Notes: a model not told the origin generated them from the sequence alone. DNA of 64,000 bases from Gemmatimonas aurantiaca T-27 (GCF_000010305.1 NC_012489.1:2735646-2799645), one strand, 5' to 3'. Positions 9,504-19,251 are shown, numbered from the stretch's first letter. A program made the numbers and translations.

Positions 9504-10277
9504 ATGGATAACTTCCGCAAGATCATCCAGAACAACCGTGAGTGGGCCGCTGCTGTGGTGGCAGCCGACCCAGACTACTTCGCGCGCCATGCGAAGAAAC
9601 AGGAACCGTTGTTCCTCTACATCGGCTGCTCCGACAGCCGCGTGCCGGCGAATGTCGTAACCGGCACCGTGCCGGGCGATTTGTTCGTGCACCGCAACAT
9701 CGCCAACCTCGTGGTGCCCAGTGATCTGAACGCCATGAGCGTGCTGCAGTACGCCGTGGAAGTGCTCGACGTGAAGCACATCATCGTCACCGGACACTAC
9801 GGATGTGGTGGCGTGAAGGCCGCCATGAGCACCGAACAGCACGGCCTGGTCGATCACTGGTTGCAGCCCATTCGCAACGTGGTGCGCTGGAACCGCCCGG
9901 AACTCGATGCCATTATCGACGATCAGGCGCGCTTCGATCGTGTGGTGGAACTCAATGTGCTCGAGCAGCTCTACCACCTGTCCGAAACGCCGGTCATCCA
10001 GAACGCCTGGGCCAAGGGACGCCGTCCCCTGCTGCACGGCCTGGTCTACGATCTGAACATCGGCATCCTCAAGGAAGTCGCCACCAGCATCGATTCGCAG
10101 GAAGCGGCAGACCTGCTGGCTGCTCGCCGTCTGTCTGGCGTGCCGGCCGGCCCGCCGCCGATGACGCGCAATGCCACTCCGCCGCTGTCCAGCGACGATC
10201 TGGCCGACTCCATCGCGCATCGTGTCGCCGAACGCCTGGCAGCAGCGGGATGGGAGATGCCTGGCGGGAAGACCTGA
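9504..10277 (+). CDS. Beta-class carbonic anhydrase
   Basis: A 257-residue cytoplasmic enzyme that interconverts CO2 and bicarbonate. The zinc ligands and catalytic dyad of the beta class are all visible: Cys42, Asp44 and Arg46 in CSDSRVP, and His98 and Cys101 in HYGCGG. The core ends near residue 210. The last ~45 residues (rich in Pro, Ala and Ser, then a helix 'LADSIAHRVAERLAAAGW') are an extra tail. It follows the SulP gene by 19 nt and is followed by a hairpin terminator, so the two form a two-gene unit likely serving bicarbonate supply and pH balance. Confidence 0.93.
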   Translation: MDNFRKIIQNNREWAAAVVAADPDYFARHAKKQEPLFLYIGCSDSRVPANVVTGTVPGDLFVHRNIANLVVPSDLNAMSVLQYAVEVLDVKHIIVTGHYGCGGVKAAMSTEQHGLVDHWLQPIRNVVRWNRPELDAIIDDQARFDRVVELNVLEQLYHLSETPVIQNAWAKGRRPLLHGLVYDLNIGILKEVATSIDSQEAADLLAARRLSGVPAGPPPMTRNATPPLSSDDLADSIAHRVAERLAAAGWEMPGGKT

Positions 10278-10321
10278 CGGACCTGGCGAACGGGCGCTCC
10301 CCGTTTGCCCTGTTTGCCAGC

Positions 10322-10355
10322 AACGGCCGGTCCTCCATACGGGGGATCGGCCGTT
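10322..10355 (+). terminator. Hairpin terminator after the carbonic anhydrase gene
   Basis: AACGGCCG pairs with CGGCCGTT across an inner TCCTCC/GGGGGA stem with one G-U pair. It is followed by AGTTTTG, a short T run. It ends only 11 nt before the start of the next gene, so that gene's promoter must overlap it. A TAGTTT that could be a -10 box begins on the last base of the hairpin. Confidence 0.7.
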
Positions 10356-10366
10356 AGTTTTGTTGC

Positions 10367-10849
10367 ATGGCCAAGATCCCTTCTCCGTTCAAATCACTGC
10401 CCGCCGAACGCCGGCTGGCACTCGTGCTGGAAGCGCTCGCGAAGCACAAAGGCGCCAAGACCCTCTACGCACAGCGCATCGCCGCCAAAGGTGGCGGCTT
10501 CCGCGCCGCCACACTGGTGTCGTGGCCCGCAGAGCGCATCGCCAAGGAGTCCCTGCGACTCGGCGCGCTCACCCCACAGGATGAGTTGGAACTCCTGCAG
10601 CTACTCTATGTGGATCTGGAGCCGAAGTATCAGATCACGTTTCTCGATACGCTGGGCGTGGCCCACGACAACGGCGTGATCCCGGAAGACCTCGAAGCAC
10701 CGTACGCGCCCGCCGATGCGGTGGTGCGCGGAGCAGAGGCGGTGTTGTCGGCCCATGGTGATGAGGGCCGACACTACCTGCGCACGCTCGTGGTGTACAA
10801 CCTCCCGGCCTGGCCGGGCCTCGACACGGTGGTCTCAGCCGAAGGCTGA
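10367..10849 (+). CDS. Conserved-looking hypothetical cytoplasmic protein
   Basis: A 160-residue protein that I do not recognise. It has no signal peptide or membrane segment. The N-terminus is basic and helical (KSLPAERRLALVLEALAKHKGAKTLYAQRIAAKGGGFRA). The middle is rich in Leu and Glu (QDELELLQLLYVDLEPKYQITFLDTLGVAHDNGVIPEDLEAPYA). Codon use and base composition match the neighbours, which supports a real gene. It starts 11 nt after a terminator hairpin with no Shine-Dalgarno sequence, so its mRNA may have a very short or absent leader. It stands alone between the SulP unit and the convergent ffh gene. Confidence 0.7.
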   Translation: MAKIPSPFKSLPAERRLALVLEALAKHKGAKTLYAQRIAAKGGGFRAATLVSWPAERIAKESLRLGALTPQDELELLQLLYVDLEPKYQITFLDTLGVAHDNGVIPEDLEAPYAPADAVVRGAEAVLSAHGDEGRHYLRTLVVYNLPAWPGLDTVVSAEG

Positions 10850-10852
10850 GAC
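10832..10852. terminator. Hairpin at the 3' end of the hypothetical gene, convergent with ffh
   Basis: GTCTCAGCC, a GAA loop, then GGCTGAGAC: a perfect 9-bp stem that contains the stop codon of the 160-residue protein and lies 28 nt from the ffh stop. No T run, so termination is inferred from its position. Confidence 0.5.
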
Positions 10853-10880
10853 GCGACAACGGTGAGTGCGGGCTCCGCGG

Positions 10881-12239
10881 TCAGCGGGGCCCGAACATCC
10901 CGCCACCGCCAAAGGGCATGCGCGGCATGCCGCCGCCCTTTCCGCCGGCGCCACCGCTCATCTTTTTCATCATCTTCTGCATTTCGCGGAACTGTTCGAG
11001 CAAGCGATTCACTTCGCTCACCGAACGACCGCACCCCTTGGCGATACGCGCACGCCGTGAACCGTTGATCAACTCCGGCTTCTTGCGCTCCTGGGGCGTC
11101 ATCGACAGCACAATGGCTTCGATGTGTTTCATGCGCTTCGGATCCATCTTCACGTCCTTCAGCATCTTCGGGTTCACACCCGGCAGCAGCTTGAGGAGGT
11201 TCTCGAAGGGTCCGAGTTTCTGCATCTGACGCATGGCCGACAGGAAGTCCTCGAGATCCATGCCTTCCTTGCGGACCTTCTTCTCGAGTTTCTTCGCTTC
11301 GGTGGCGTCGAAGGCTTCCTGCGCCTTCTCGACGAGCGACACCACGTCGCCCATCTGCAGGATCCGACCAGCCATACGCTCAGGGTGGAACTCTTCGAGC
11401 GCATCCGGCTTTTCGCCCACACCGATGTACTTGATGGGCTTCTTCAGCACACCGTAGATCGACAGCGCCGCACCACCACGCGCATCACCGTCGAGCTTCG
11501 TCAGAATCACGCCGGTGATATCGAGGGCTTCATTGAACCCCTGAGCGATCTTCACCGCTTCCTGGCCGGTCATGCCGTCGGCCACGAACAGGATTTCGTC
11601 GGGCTTGATGGCAGCCTTGAGCCGCTTGAGCTCGTCCATCATGTCAGCGTCGATCTGCAGGCGACCCGCCGTATCGACAATGACCACCCGATCCCGATTG
11701 CGCACCCCCTGATCGATGCCGGCCTTGGCGATCTTCACCACATCCTGGGTGGTGCGGTCGGCATACACCGGCACATCGAGCGCCTTGCCGAGCGTCTCGA
11801 GCTGATCGATCGCGGCGGGACGGTACACGTCAGCCGCCACCAGGCGCGTGGTCTTGGCCTCGAGCTTGAGCTTACGGGCCAGCTTGCCGGCCGTCGTGGT
11901 TTTACCCGAGCCCTGCAGGCCAACCATCATGACCACCGTGGGCGGCACAGAGCTCATCTTGAGCCCCTCGCGCCGTTCGCCCAACATGGCAGTGAGCTCG
12001 TCGTGCACGATCTTGACGAGCTGCTGGGCTGGCTGCACCTGCTTGAGTTGCAGCACACCGATCGCCTGCTTTTCCACCCGCTCGAGGAACTCGCGGGTCA
12101 GGGCAAAGTTGACGTCGGCTTCGAGCAGGACGCGGCGAACCTCGCGCATCCCGTCCTTGATGTCGGATTCGGTCAGGACGCCACGGCCGCGAAGCTTGGC
12201 GAAGACGTTACCGAGTTTGTCTGTGAGCTCGTCGAACAT
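10881..12239 (-). CDS. ffh: Signal recognition particle protein Ffh (SRP54 GTPase)
   Basis: A 452-residue protein with the full Ffh layout: N-terminal helical bundle (1-95), GTPase G domain (about 96-300) with GLQGSGKTT at 107-115, DTAGR and TKLDGDARGG, then the M domain that binds 4.5S RNA and signal sequences. The M domain has the RIAKGCGRSVSEVN segment and a flexible, Met- and Gly-rich tail (GGGMPRMPFGGGGMF). It partners with FtsY to deliver nascent membrane proteins to SecYEG. It is transcribed divergently from lon across a 183-bp gap. No 4.5S RNA gene is evident next to it. Confidence 0.97.
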   Translation of the reverse strand: MFDELTDKLGNVFAKLRGRGVLTESDIKDGMREVRRVLLEADVNFALTREFLERVEKQAIGVLQLKQVQPAQQLVKIVHDELTAMLGERREGLKMSSVPPTVVMMVGLQGSGKTTTAGKLARKLKLEAKTTRLVAADVYRPAAIDQLETLGKALDVPVYADRTTQDVVKIAKAGIDQGVRNRDRVVIVDTAGRLQIDADMMDELKRLKAAIKPDEILFVADGMTGQEAVKIAQGFNEALDITGVILTKLDGDARGGAALSIYGVLKKPIKYIGVGEKPDALEEFHPERMAGRILQMGDVVSLVEKAQEAFDATEAKKLEKKVRKEGMDLEDFLSAMRQMQKLGPFENLLKLLPGVNPKMLKDVKMDPKRMKHIEAIVLSMTPQERKKPELINGSRRARIAKGCGRSVSEVNRLLEQFREMQKMMKKMSGGAGGKGGGMPRMPFGGGGMFGPR

Positions 12240-12352
12240 GCCGGAAAGCTACCACCCGGACGGGCAGGCTTGTACTACGCGCGTCACAGCACATGGGCCG
12301 TGGGGGTGACGGAATGGGCCGCCCCATACGCATCTTGCGTCGGAATCACGCG

Positions 12353-12380
12353 TTGCCGCTCCCAGCCTGCGGCCTAGATT
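12353..12380 (+). promoter_or_regulatory. Candidate sigma-70-type promoter of lon
   Basis: TTGCCG (12353-12358) and TAGATT (12375-12380) are separated by 16 bp and lie 42 nt before the GTG start of lon, in the lon/ffh divergent region. Confidence 0.45.
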
Positions 12381-12422
12381 GGCCTTGCTGGTTCGCAGTG
12401 TCACTCCTCCGGTCAGCCTGCC

Positions 12423-14966
12423 GTGTCCAGACCATCGTCGCGCTTCCCCTCCATTCAGATGCCCCGCGGTCAGCGTAAGGAAGAAATCCTCCGCGCTGAG
12501 CTTCCGCCGACGCTGCCCCTGATGGCGCTGCGCTCCACGATCGTCTACCCCCTGGGTACGATTGCCGTCCAGATGGGCGCCCCCGAAAACCTGGCCCTGC
12601 TGCGGGCCCACGAAGAATCGGGGCTGGTGGTCGCGCTGGTGGTGGCATCGGGCGACAATGACGACGCTATCGAACCCGAACGGTTCGTGGGGCGTGTAGG
12701 CGTCGCGGCCCGGGTGCATGAACGCATCAACCTGCCCGGTGACACCGTACAAATCACACTGCAGGGGCTGCGCCGCATCACGATCGACGCCATCGATCAG
12801 GTGACGCCGTTTTCCATCGCCCGCATTCAGGGGGCCAAGGAAACGCCACCGGAGCCGGCTGAGCTGGACGAACTGGTCGCCCGCACCGTGGCCGCCGCCG
12901 AAACGCTGGCCGAGCTGGTCGATCGCATTCCGAACGAGGTGCCGCAGATCCTCAAGATGAACGTCTCCGATCCGGGACGTTTTGCGGACCTCGCGGCCAC
13001 GAACATGAATCTGCGCATCGCCGACAAGGAAGAGGTGCTCCAGCGCCTCGACATCGGTCAGCGCATCCGATTCATCCTCTCGCGCCTCGAGCGTGAAGTG
13101 GCACGCGCCCGTGTCATGGAGGACGTGAAGAAGCAGACGGAAATCAAGATCGAGCAGCACCAGCGCGAGTTCTATCTTCGCCAGCAGTTGCGCGCCATCC
13201 AGTCGGAGTTGGGTGAAGCCGACCCCAACGAAAAGGAATCGATCGACCTGCTGCGCCGCATCGACGAAGCCAAGCTGCCCGAAAAAGTGGGCGCCGAGGC
13301 GCGCCGTGAAACCGAGCGCCTGCGCATGCTGTCGCCGGCATCGAGCGAATATCAGGTACTGCGCACCTACCTCGATTGGGTGCTGGCCCTGCCATGGCAC
13401 ACACGCAGCGCCAACGATCAGCAGATCCTGCTGAGCAAGGTCGAAGACGCCCTCGGCGAGCGGCACTATGGTCTCGATGAAGCCAAGGAGCGCATCATCG
13501 AGTATCTGGCCGTGCGCAAGCTGCGTGGTGGCGATCCAACGGGCCCCATCCTCTGCTTCGTGGGACCGCCGGGCACTGGCAAGACGTCGCTGGGTGAAGC
13601 CATCGCCAAGAGCATCGATCGCGCGTTCTATCGCATTTCCGTCGGCGGTGTGCGCGACGAAGCGGAAATCCGCGGACATCGTCGCACCTACGTAGGCGCC
13701 ATGCCAGGCATGCTGATTCAGGCGCTGCGTCGTGTGGAAGTGCGCGATCCCGTCATCATGATCGACGAGATCGACAAGATGTCATCGGGCGGATCGGGTG
13801 GTGACCCCACCGCGGCGATGCTGGAAGTGCTCGACCCGTCGCAGAACACCACGTTTGTCGATCACTATCTGAACCTGCCGTTCGATCTGTCCAGCACGCT
13901 GTTCATCTGCACGGCCAACAATCTCTTTGATATTCCGGGACCACTGCGGGATCGCATGGAAGTGATCCGCATCGCCGGCTATACGATCGAAGAGAAGGTC
14001 GAGATCGCACAGCGGTACCTCATTCCGCGCCTGCTGGAAGATCACGGGCTTACGGAATCGGATTTGCACATTCCCGAGAGTGTGCTGGGTTTCATCACCA
14101 GCCGTTACTCCCGGGAAGCCGGACTGCGCACCTTCGAACGTTCCATCGCGTCGATCATGCGCAAGCGCGCGCGCGCCAAGGCCGACGGCGATGATACCGC
14201 ATGGGAGATCAACGCGGTGCGCACCGAAGATATTCTGGGTGCTCCGCGTTTCCCCATGGAAGAGGCAGAGAAGGAACCGGAAATCGGGGCGGTGACGGGA
14301 CTGGCCTGGACCAGTACCGGCGGTGAACTGATGACCATCGAGGCGCTGCGCATGCCGGGCAACGGCAAGCTCACGGTCACCGGTCAACTCGGGGACGTGA
14401 TGCGCGAATCGGTCGACGCGGCGTATTCGTTCGTGCGCTCTCGGGCGCAGGCGCTCGGCATCGAAGAAACCGAATTCCGCGAAGCGGATCTGCACCTGCA
14501 CTTCCCCGCCGGTTCCATTCCGAAGGATGGTCCTTCGGCGGGCATCGCTGTCACACTCGCGTTGGCCAGCGCTCTGTCGCGCCGCCCCGTGCGTCGCGAT
14601 CTCGCGCTGACGGGCGAAGTGACGCTGCGGGGCCGCGTGCTCGAAATCGGCGGTGTGAAGGAGAAAGTGCTCGCCGCCTATCGAGCGGGCCTGCGCGAAG
14701 TGATTCTGCCGAAGGGGAACGAGAAGGACGTCCGCGACGTGCCCCAGGAAGTTCGGGCAAAGATGGCCTTCACGTTCGCCAATTCGATGGACGAAGTGTT
14801 GCACCTCGCCCTGCTGCCCCATGCGGACGCGCATTCGGCGGACGCACCGCCAATGCACGACGACGGACTACAACAGCAGTCCGATCGAGTACAGCAGGAG
14901 GCCGACCAGGCCCCCAACAAGCGTGCCGTTGATACGAATGAACTGCAGATCACGGCCGATCTGTAG
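12423..14966 (+). CDS. lon: ATP-dependent protease Lon
   Basis: An 847-residue cytoplasmic AAA+ serine protease that degrades misfolded and regulatory proteins. It has the N-terminal substrate-binding domain (about 25-230), AAA+ module with Walker A GPPGTGKT (381-388) and VIMIDEIDK Walker B, and protease domain with the Ser-Lys dyad Ser705 (GPSAG) and Lys748 (GGVKEK). I use GTG at 12423; ATG at 12459 would remove 12 residues and is equally possible. After the usual family end ([12 protein letters not shown]) there is an extra ~48-residue hydrophilic tail rich in Gln, Asp and His. The coding part of this tail runs 99 bp into the opposite-strand DUF445 gene. Confidence 0.96.
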   Translation: MSRPSSRFPSIQMPRGQRKEEILRAELPPTLPLMALRSTIVYPLGTIAVQMGAPENLALLRAHEESGLVVALVVASGDNDDAIEPERFVGRVGVAARVHERINLPGDTVQITLQGLRRITIDAIDQVTPFSIARIQGAKETPPEPAELDELVARTVAAAETLAELVDRIPNEVPQILKMNVSDPGRFADLAATNMNLRIADKEEVLQRLDIGQRIRFILSRLEREVARARVMEDVKKQTEIKIEQHQREFYLRQQLRAIQSELGEADPNEKESIDLLRRIDEAKLPEKVGAEARRETERLRMLSPASSEYQVLRTYLDWVLALPWHTRSANDQQILLSKVEDALGERHYGLDEAKERIIEYLAVRKLRGGDPTGPILCFVGPPGTGKTSLGEAIAKSIDRAFYRISVGGVRDEAEIRGHRRTYVGAMPGMLIQALRRVEVRDPVIMIDEIDKMSSGGSGGDPTAAMLEVLDPSQNTTFVDHYLNLPFDLSSTLFICTANNLFDIPGPLRDRMEVIRIAGYTIEEKVEIAQRYLIPRLLEDHGLTESDLHIPESVLGFITSRYSREAGLRTFERSIASIMRKRARAKADGDDTAWEINAVRTEDILGAPRFPMEEAEKEPEIGAVTGLAWTSTGGELMTIEALRMPGNGKLTVTGQLGDVMRESVDAAYSFVRSRAQALGIEETEFREADLHLHFPAGSIPKDGPSAGIAVTLALASALSRRPVRRDLALTGEVTLRGRVLEIGGVKEKVLAAYRAGLREVILPKGNEKDVRDVPQEVRAKMAFTFANSMDEVLHLALLPHADAHSADAPPMHDDGLQQQSDRVQQEADQAPNKRAVDTNELQITADL

Positions 14967-16166
14967 CTCGATCTTGCGGGACGTGGCGTTGGCGTCCCAC
15001 GCCGCCACAGTGGAAGCAATCAGGCGCGCGACTTCCTCGCGTGCCTGCTCCACCGAATAGGTCACCAGCTCCACGATCCAGCCGTTCACTTTGGCGGCAA
15101 GGGTGGGATCCTGCAGCACCTTGTGGCCAAGACTCGTGAGCCAGCGTTCGAGCTGGTCCGGTTCCTGCTCGGCTTCGTCGGCGAGGCGTTCCGCATACGT
15201 GGCAATGCGCTCCTTCACATCGGTCCACACTTCGCGTGAAAACTCCGCCACGCTGGGGTGGTTGAGCAGGTCGAGCTTGATCTGTTCGGCGCGCGCGATG
15301 GTGTCCGGATTTTCCCGCAGATTCACCACAAAGCGATCGACCGCCTCGTCGTAGCGCTTGCGCAGCGGATGCGTGGGGTCGGCAGCGACCGCCACCAGAG
15401 TCTTCTCCACTCCGGTGACGATCTTGTCGCCGAGGCGGCTTTCCACCGCACCAGGCACCCACCAGGGGCTTTCCTGCTTGATGCGCTCGCGGATCATCGC
15501 CTCGTTTTCGTCGAGGAAACGCGCGGCCAGGCGGAGTGCGTCGTCGAGTAACGTCTGATGGCGACCGTCGGCTGTGAGGAGCTCGAAGGCTTTGGCCGCG
15601 AGTGGAGCCGCTTCCATCTTGCGCAGACGTGCGACAATCCCGCGATCCACGAGTGATTGTACTTCCTCGTCGCGCAGGACGTTCGCCGCACCGGACAGTC
15701 CGTGTGCGGCCGCGCGTGCCAGACGGCGGCTGTTCTCAGGTCGCGTCAACCACTCGGCCGCGCGCTCCCCCAACCGCATGGCGGCCAGCTTGTCGGCCAC
15801 CACTTCGCGGGTGAGAAAATTGCGCTGCACAAAATTGCCGAGCGCGGTGCCAATGCGATCTTTGCGCGACGGCACGATGGCCGTGTGCGGAATGGGAATG
15901 CCGAGGGGATGGCGGAACAGCGCCGTGACGGCGAACCAGTCGGCGATACCGCCCACCATGGCAGCTTCCGCGAAAGCACGCACAAAACCCAGCCAGTGGT
16001 ACTGACTTTCGAACACCCGCGCGGCCACGAAGATGAGTGCGACCACCACCAGCATGATGGTGGCCACCCGTTTCATCTGCACGAGGCGGACGCGCCGCAC
16101 CTCGTCATCGGGCGTGATGCGCAGCGCGGCCGGGAGCTCCTGGTTGGAGACCGTCGGTATGGTCAC
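14868..16166 (-). CDS. DUF445 membrane protein (YjiN/YheB-like)
   Basis: A 432-residue protein with a hydrophobic segment near residues 34-50 and a final membrane segment at the very C-terminus ([19 protein letters not shown]). Between them is a long helical, coiled-coil-like region. The family signature 'FAEAAMVGGIADWFAVTALFRHPLGIPIPHTAIVP' is complete. DUF445 proteins are widespread inner-membrane proteins without a settled function. It is the last gene of a four-gene minus-strand run that begins with the RNA methyltransferase (13 nt after the zincin gene). Its end overlaps the end of lon by 99 bp on the other strand. Confidence 0.88.
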   Translation of the reverse strand: MTIPTVSNQELPAALRITPDDEVRRVRLVQMKRVATIMLVVVALIFVAARVFESQYHWLGFVRAFAEAAMVGGIADWFAVTALFRHPLGIPIPHTAIVPSRKDRIGTALGNFVQRNFLTREVVADKLAAMRLGERAAEWLTRPENSRRLARAAAHGLSGAANVLRDEEVQSLVDRGIVARLRKMEAAPLAAKAFELLTADGRHQTLLDDALRLAARFLDENEAMIRERIKQESPWWVPGAVESRLGDKIVTGVEKTLVAVAADPTHPLRKRYDEAVDRFVVNLRENPDTIARAEQIKLDLLNHPSVAEFSREVWTDVKERIATYAERLADEAEQEPDQLERWLTSLGHKVLQDPTLAAKVNGWIVELVTYSVEQAREEVARLIASTVAAWDANATSRKIELQIGRDLQFIRINGTLVGGLVGLLLYSIGLLL

Positions 16167-16179
16167 GTGACGCGGGACG

Positions 16180-17517
16180 TCAGCGTGTGACGGTGATGCG
16201 GGCCGGATCGATCGGCGCTGAGGTACCAGCGGGGAAGTCCATGTAGATCACTACGGGAGTCCCGCCCAACTGTTCCAACTGCACGGTGACGGTGCGTGCG
16301 GCCCGCTTCGGTGTGGCTGGGATATCGATACGACGTGCGGTCGCGCCGGGTTCGATGGTGGGCTTTCCCCGTTCGTAGCGACGACGCGCAGCATCGCCCA
16401 TGAGATCAAGGAAATCGGCCGCATCGACGGGGGAGTCCCACGTGGTCGCCCACACCAATGCATCACCTTCCGGTGTGCGCACGAGCGCGAAGCGATCACC
16501 ATCCCAACCACTCGCCGCACGAAGCGCGAGTTCGTCGTTCTTGAGGTGCTGCGACAATGCCAGCCGCGTCTCGAATTCACCGAATGTGTTAGTGAACACC
16601 ACCGTACCACGGCGCGGCGCCGGCAGCGTCACCAACGTCGGGGCATCACGTTCGGCCGGCGTGGCCGTGAAGTAGGCGGCGTCGCTCAGGATCTGCTTGG
16701 TGCTGATGGGCAGATCGGTGAGCAGTTCCTTTTCCGGGCGCTGAGTGATGAACCGTCGGACAAAATCCGCGCCACCGAGATAGGGAAACAACAATCCCTC
16801 ACGGATGGCCCGCGGTGAGGACCCGAATACCGGCATGCCGACCGAGCCATCGCGAATGAGATCGCGGATGCGGTCCCATCCGCCCGGCATCCTGAGCATC
16901 GGGCTGGCGTTGGGATCGACCCGTAGCTGCATGAACACGGCCTGCCCTTCGAGCACCGCCTGCGCAGCGACCTGGCGATCGGCGTCGCCCGTGGCTGACT
17001 GAATGGAGTCGATGTTGACGTATTGATCCTGCAGCGCATGCACGAGCTCATGGGCCACCGTCTGATCGAGCAGTGCGGTGGGGGCACCATCGACCACATA
17101 CAGCACTTTCGTGGCCGGATCGTAGTAACCCACGATCTGCTCCTCGAGCAGGCGCTGCAACAGCCCTGCGAGTTGCAGGGTGTCGGGGATGAGTCCGAGG
17201 ATGCGGTACACACCCTCCTGTCCGGCGATCTGCTGCTTGCCCCGTTCGCTGTCGAGCTGATGGCGCACAAACTTGGCCACCTCGTCGCGGGAGCGCGTTT
17301 CGAGCTTGGGCGGCGTTTTGAACGGCAACCCCAGCTCTTTCTCGATACGTGGTACGTACTTCGCGACGAGATCCGCGTGGGGGCCATCCCCCACGGCTTT
17401 TTTGTCGCCACACGCCGTCAGGGCGAGCAGCAGCGCGGATATCGCGATCGGACCACGACGGAAACGACGAAACGGGGCGCGCAGCGGGGTGCGCACCGGC
17501 GATACAGGCTCGGACAT
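16180..17517 (-). CDS. Lipoprotein with zincin metalloprotease motif
   Basis: A 445-residue exported lipoprotein: basic N-region, hydrophobic stretch and lipobox LTAC (Cys36). A zinc-metalloprotease helix HELVHALQDQ at 156-165 is preceded by 'GYYDPATKVLYVVDGAP', a pattern seen in uncharacterised bacterial zincin-like proteins. The rest is a large beta/alpha region (FGEFETRLALSQHL and similar) without a family I can name. The two histidines and the glutamate needed for catalysis are present, so peptidase activity is plausible but unproven. It lies 9 nt after the prepilin peptidase gene. The same operon position might mean a role in cell-envelope processing. Confidence 0.75.
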   Translation of the reverse strand: MSEPVSPVRTPLRAPFRRFRRGPIAISALLLALTACGDKKAVGDGPHADLVAKYVPRIEKELGLPFKTPPKLETRSRDEVAKFVRHQLDSERGKQQIAGQEGVYRILGLIPDTLQLAGLLQRLLEEQIVGYYDPATKVLYVVDGAPTALLDQTVAHELVHALQDQYVNIDSIQSATGDADRQVAAQAVLEGQAVFMQLRVDPNASPMLRMPGGWDRIRDLIRDGSVGMPVFGSSPRAIREGLLFPYLGGADFVRRFITQRPEKELLTDLPISTKQILSDAAYFTATPAERDAPTLVTLPAPRRGTVVFTNTFGEFETRLALSQHLKNDELALRAASGWDGDRFALVRTPEGDALVWATTWDSPVDAADFLDLMGDAARRRYERGKPTIEPGATARRIDIPATPKRAARTVTVQLEQLGGTPVVIYMDFPAGTSAPIDPARITVTR

Positions 17518-17526
17518 GTCGACGAC

Positions 17527-18417
17527 TCAGGCTGGGAAGGCGCGCTGCACGTACCAGGTGATCAGCGCCTCTCCCCAAAGCAAGACCAGCATCGCGGCAG
17601 GCGCAAGGAACACCCCGAATGGAACATCCGGGAACGCGAAGGGTTCACCGCGGCGCGCCGTGCGCACTTTCACGATCGGACCGACAATGAGCAGGAACAC
17701 CACCGCCCCGACAAACGCGCCGGCGATGATGGTGAGCAAGGCACGCTCCGCCCCCACCGCAGCACCGACCACCGCCATGAGTGTGGTGTCACCAAACCCC
17801 ATGGCTTCACGCTTCATGATCACTTCGGCGATCCAGCCGATGAGCGTGATCGCCCCCGCGCCGACACAGGCCCCGAGAATGGCCGGCCATGCCGACACAA
17901 AATGCGAGGTGTCCTGTACGAACAGGTTCACGATGGCCAGCACGAGAACCAGCACCAGTCCGGTGATCGTGAATCCGTCGGGAATGAGATAGTGTTTCGC
18001 ATCAGTGATGGCGATGCCAAGCAACACTGTGCCAAACAGCGCCACCCGCAGCGCTTCCAGCGTCACGCCATACGCATACACGCTGACCACCCACCCCAGG
18101 GCCACCAGCAATTCCACGAGCGGATACTGGACGGAAATCGGCAACGCGCAGCCTCGACACTTGCCACGCAGCATCAACCAGCTAACGAGCGGGATGTTCT
18201 CGTGCCAGGCAATCGGGCGCTCGCAACGCGGGCATCGCGAGCGCGGCTTGATCACGCTCAGCTCATGCGGCCAGCGCGAGATGCACACGTTCAGGAACGA
18301 ACCGATCGCCGCGCCCAGCACGAAAAACGGAAGCAGCACCAGGATCTGGTCCAGCACCGGGAGAGCGTGCAGCAGGCCCGCGGTCAGCGGTCCATTGAAT
18401 TCGAAGTCGGCAGCCAT
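17527..18417 (-). CDS. pilD: Type IV prepilin peptidase / N-methyltransferase (A24 family)
   Basis: A 296-residue inner-membrane aspartic protease that cuts and methylates type IV pilin and type II secretion pseudopilin leaders. It has the full bifunctional form: the methyltransferase loop with GSFLNV and zinc cysteines Cys62, Cys65, Cys87 and Cys90 (RCPRC, KCRGC), and the two catalytic aspartates Asp139 (ITDAKHYLIPD) and Asp210 (GFGD). About eight hydrophobic segments are visible. No pilin or secretion genes are nearby, as is often the case for this gene. It starts 36 nt after the RNA methyltransferase stop. Confidence 0.93.
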   Translation of the reverse strand: MAADFEFNGPLTAGLLHALPVLDQILVLLPFFVLGAAIGSFLNVCISRWPHELSVIKPRSRCPRCERPIAWHENIPLVSWLMLRGKCRGCALPISVQYPLVELLVALGWVVSVYAYGVTLEALRVALFGTVLLGIAITDAKHYLIPDGFTITGLVLVLVLAIVNLFVQDTSHFVSAWPAILGACVGAGAITLIGWIAEVIMKREAMGFGDTTLMAVVGAAVGAERALLTIIAGAFVGAVVFLLIVGPIVKVRTARRGEPFAFPDVPFGVFLAPAAMLVLLWGEALITWYVQRAFPA

Positions 18418-18453
18418 GCGCTCAAGACGAACCAGATGGGGCCAGCGCCACGA

Positions 18454-19251
18454 TCAGGAGGAGACCGCAGACACGTCGCGGTACTGCCCCTCACGCAGGG
18501 CGTGCAACAGGATCCCCGTCGCCACGCCCACATTCAGAGACTCCACGGTCGGCTCCATCGCGATGGCCACCCGTTGGGTGACCGCCGACGCCAAGTGAGC
18601 CGACAGCCCGGCCCCCTCGTTGCTGGCCACCAGGGCCACCCGGTCTGGCACCTGCCCGGGGCGCAGGTCGGCGATGTTCACGCCATCGGTATCGGCCGCC
18701 ATGATCACGAAGGCCGCCAGTCCGAGCTGGGCGGCACAGTCCTCCCACGACATGGCCAGCACCGGGTGATGGAAGAGCGCCCCCATGGACCCACGGACCA
18801 CCTTGGCGTTCCAGAGGTCCACCGTTCCAGGCAGCGCGATGGTTGCCGAGACCCCGAGGGCCGCAGCGGTCCGGATGACGGTACCCACATTGCCCGGATC
18901 CTGGAGGGCATCCAGCACCAGGATCCGCGCACAAGGCGGCATGGGCGTCGGCAACCGGTGGTCGGGGATGGGCGCGACAGCCAGAATTCCCTGCGGTGAT
19001 TCGGTATCGGCTGCGCCCATCAGCTCAGCGTCACCGACCTCCAGGACCTGCACGCCCCGATCGCGGGCCTGAGCCACCAGTGCGGCGGTGCGGCCATCCT
19101 CCAGCCCGCTGGCACTCACCAGCACCCCCGTCACGGGCAGCCCCGATGCCAGCAGCCCCTCCACCGTGCGCGTGCCTTCCGCCACGAAGCGGTGCTGCCG
19201 CTCACGGCCTTTTCGGCGCTGCAGGTCTCTGGCGAGGGTCAGTAGCTTCAC
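18454..19251 (-). CDS. SpoU/TrmH family RNA 2'-O-ribose methyltransferase
   Basis: A 265-residue SPOUT-class enzyme that uses S-adenosylmethionine to methylate ribose in rRNA or tRNA. The N-terminal ~100 residues form an RNA-binding substrate domain (RFVAEGTRTVEGLLASG). The C-terminal knot domain carries the three motifs: DPGNVGTVIRTAAALG, VASNEGAGLS, and VESLNVGVATGILLHAL. The exact target (23S rRNA or a tRNA) cannot be told from sequence. It is the first gene of the operon that continues to DUF445. Confidence 0.9.
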   Translation of the reverse strand: MKLLTLARDLQRRKGRERQHRFVAEGTRTVEGLLASGLPVTGVLVSASGLEDGRTAALVAQARDRGVQVLEVGDAELMGAADTESPQGILAVAPIPDHRLPTPMPPCARILVLDALQDPGNVGTVIRTAAALGVSATIALPGTVDLWNAKVVRGSMGALFHHPVLAMSWEDCAAQLGLAAFVIMAADTDGVNIADLRPGQVPDRVALVASNEGAGLSAHLASAVTQRVAIAMEPTVESLNVGVATGILLHALREGQYRDVSAVSS

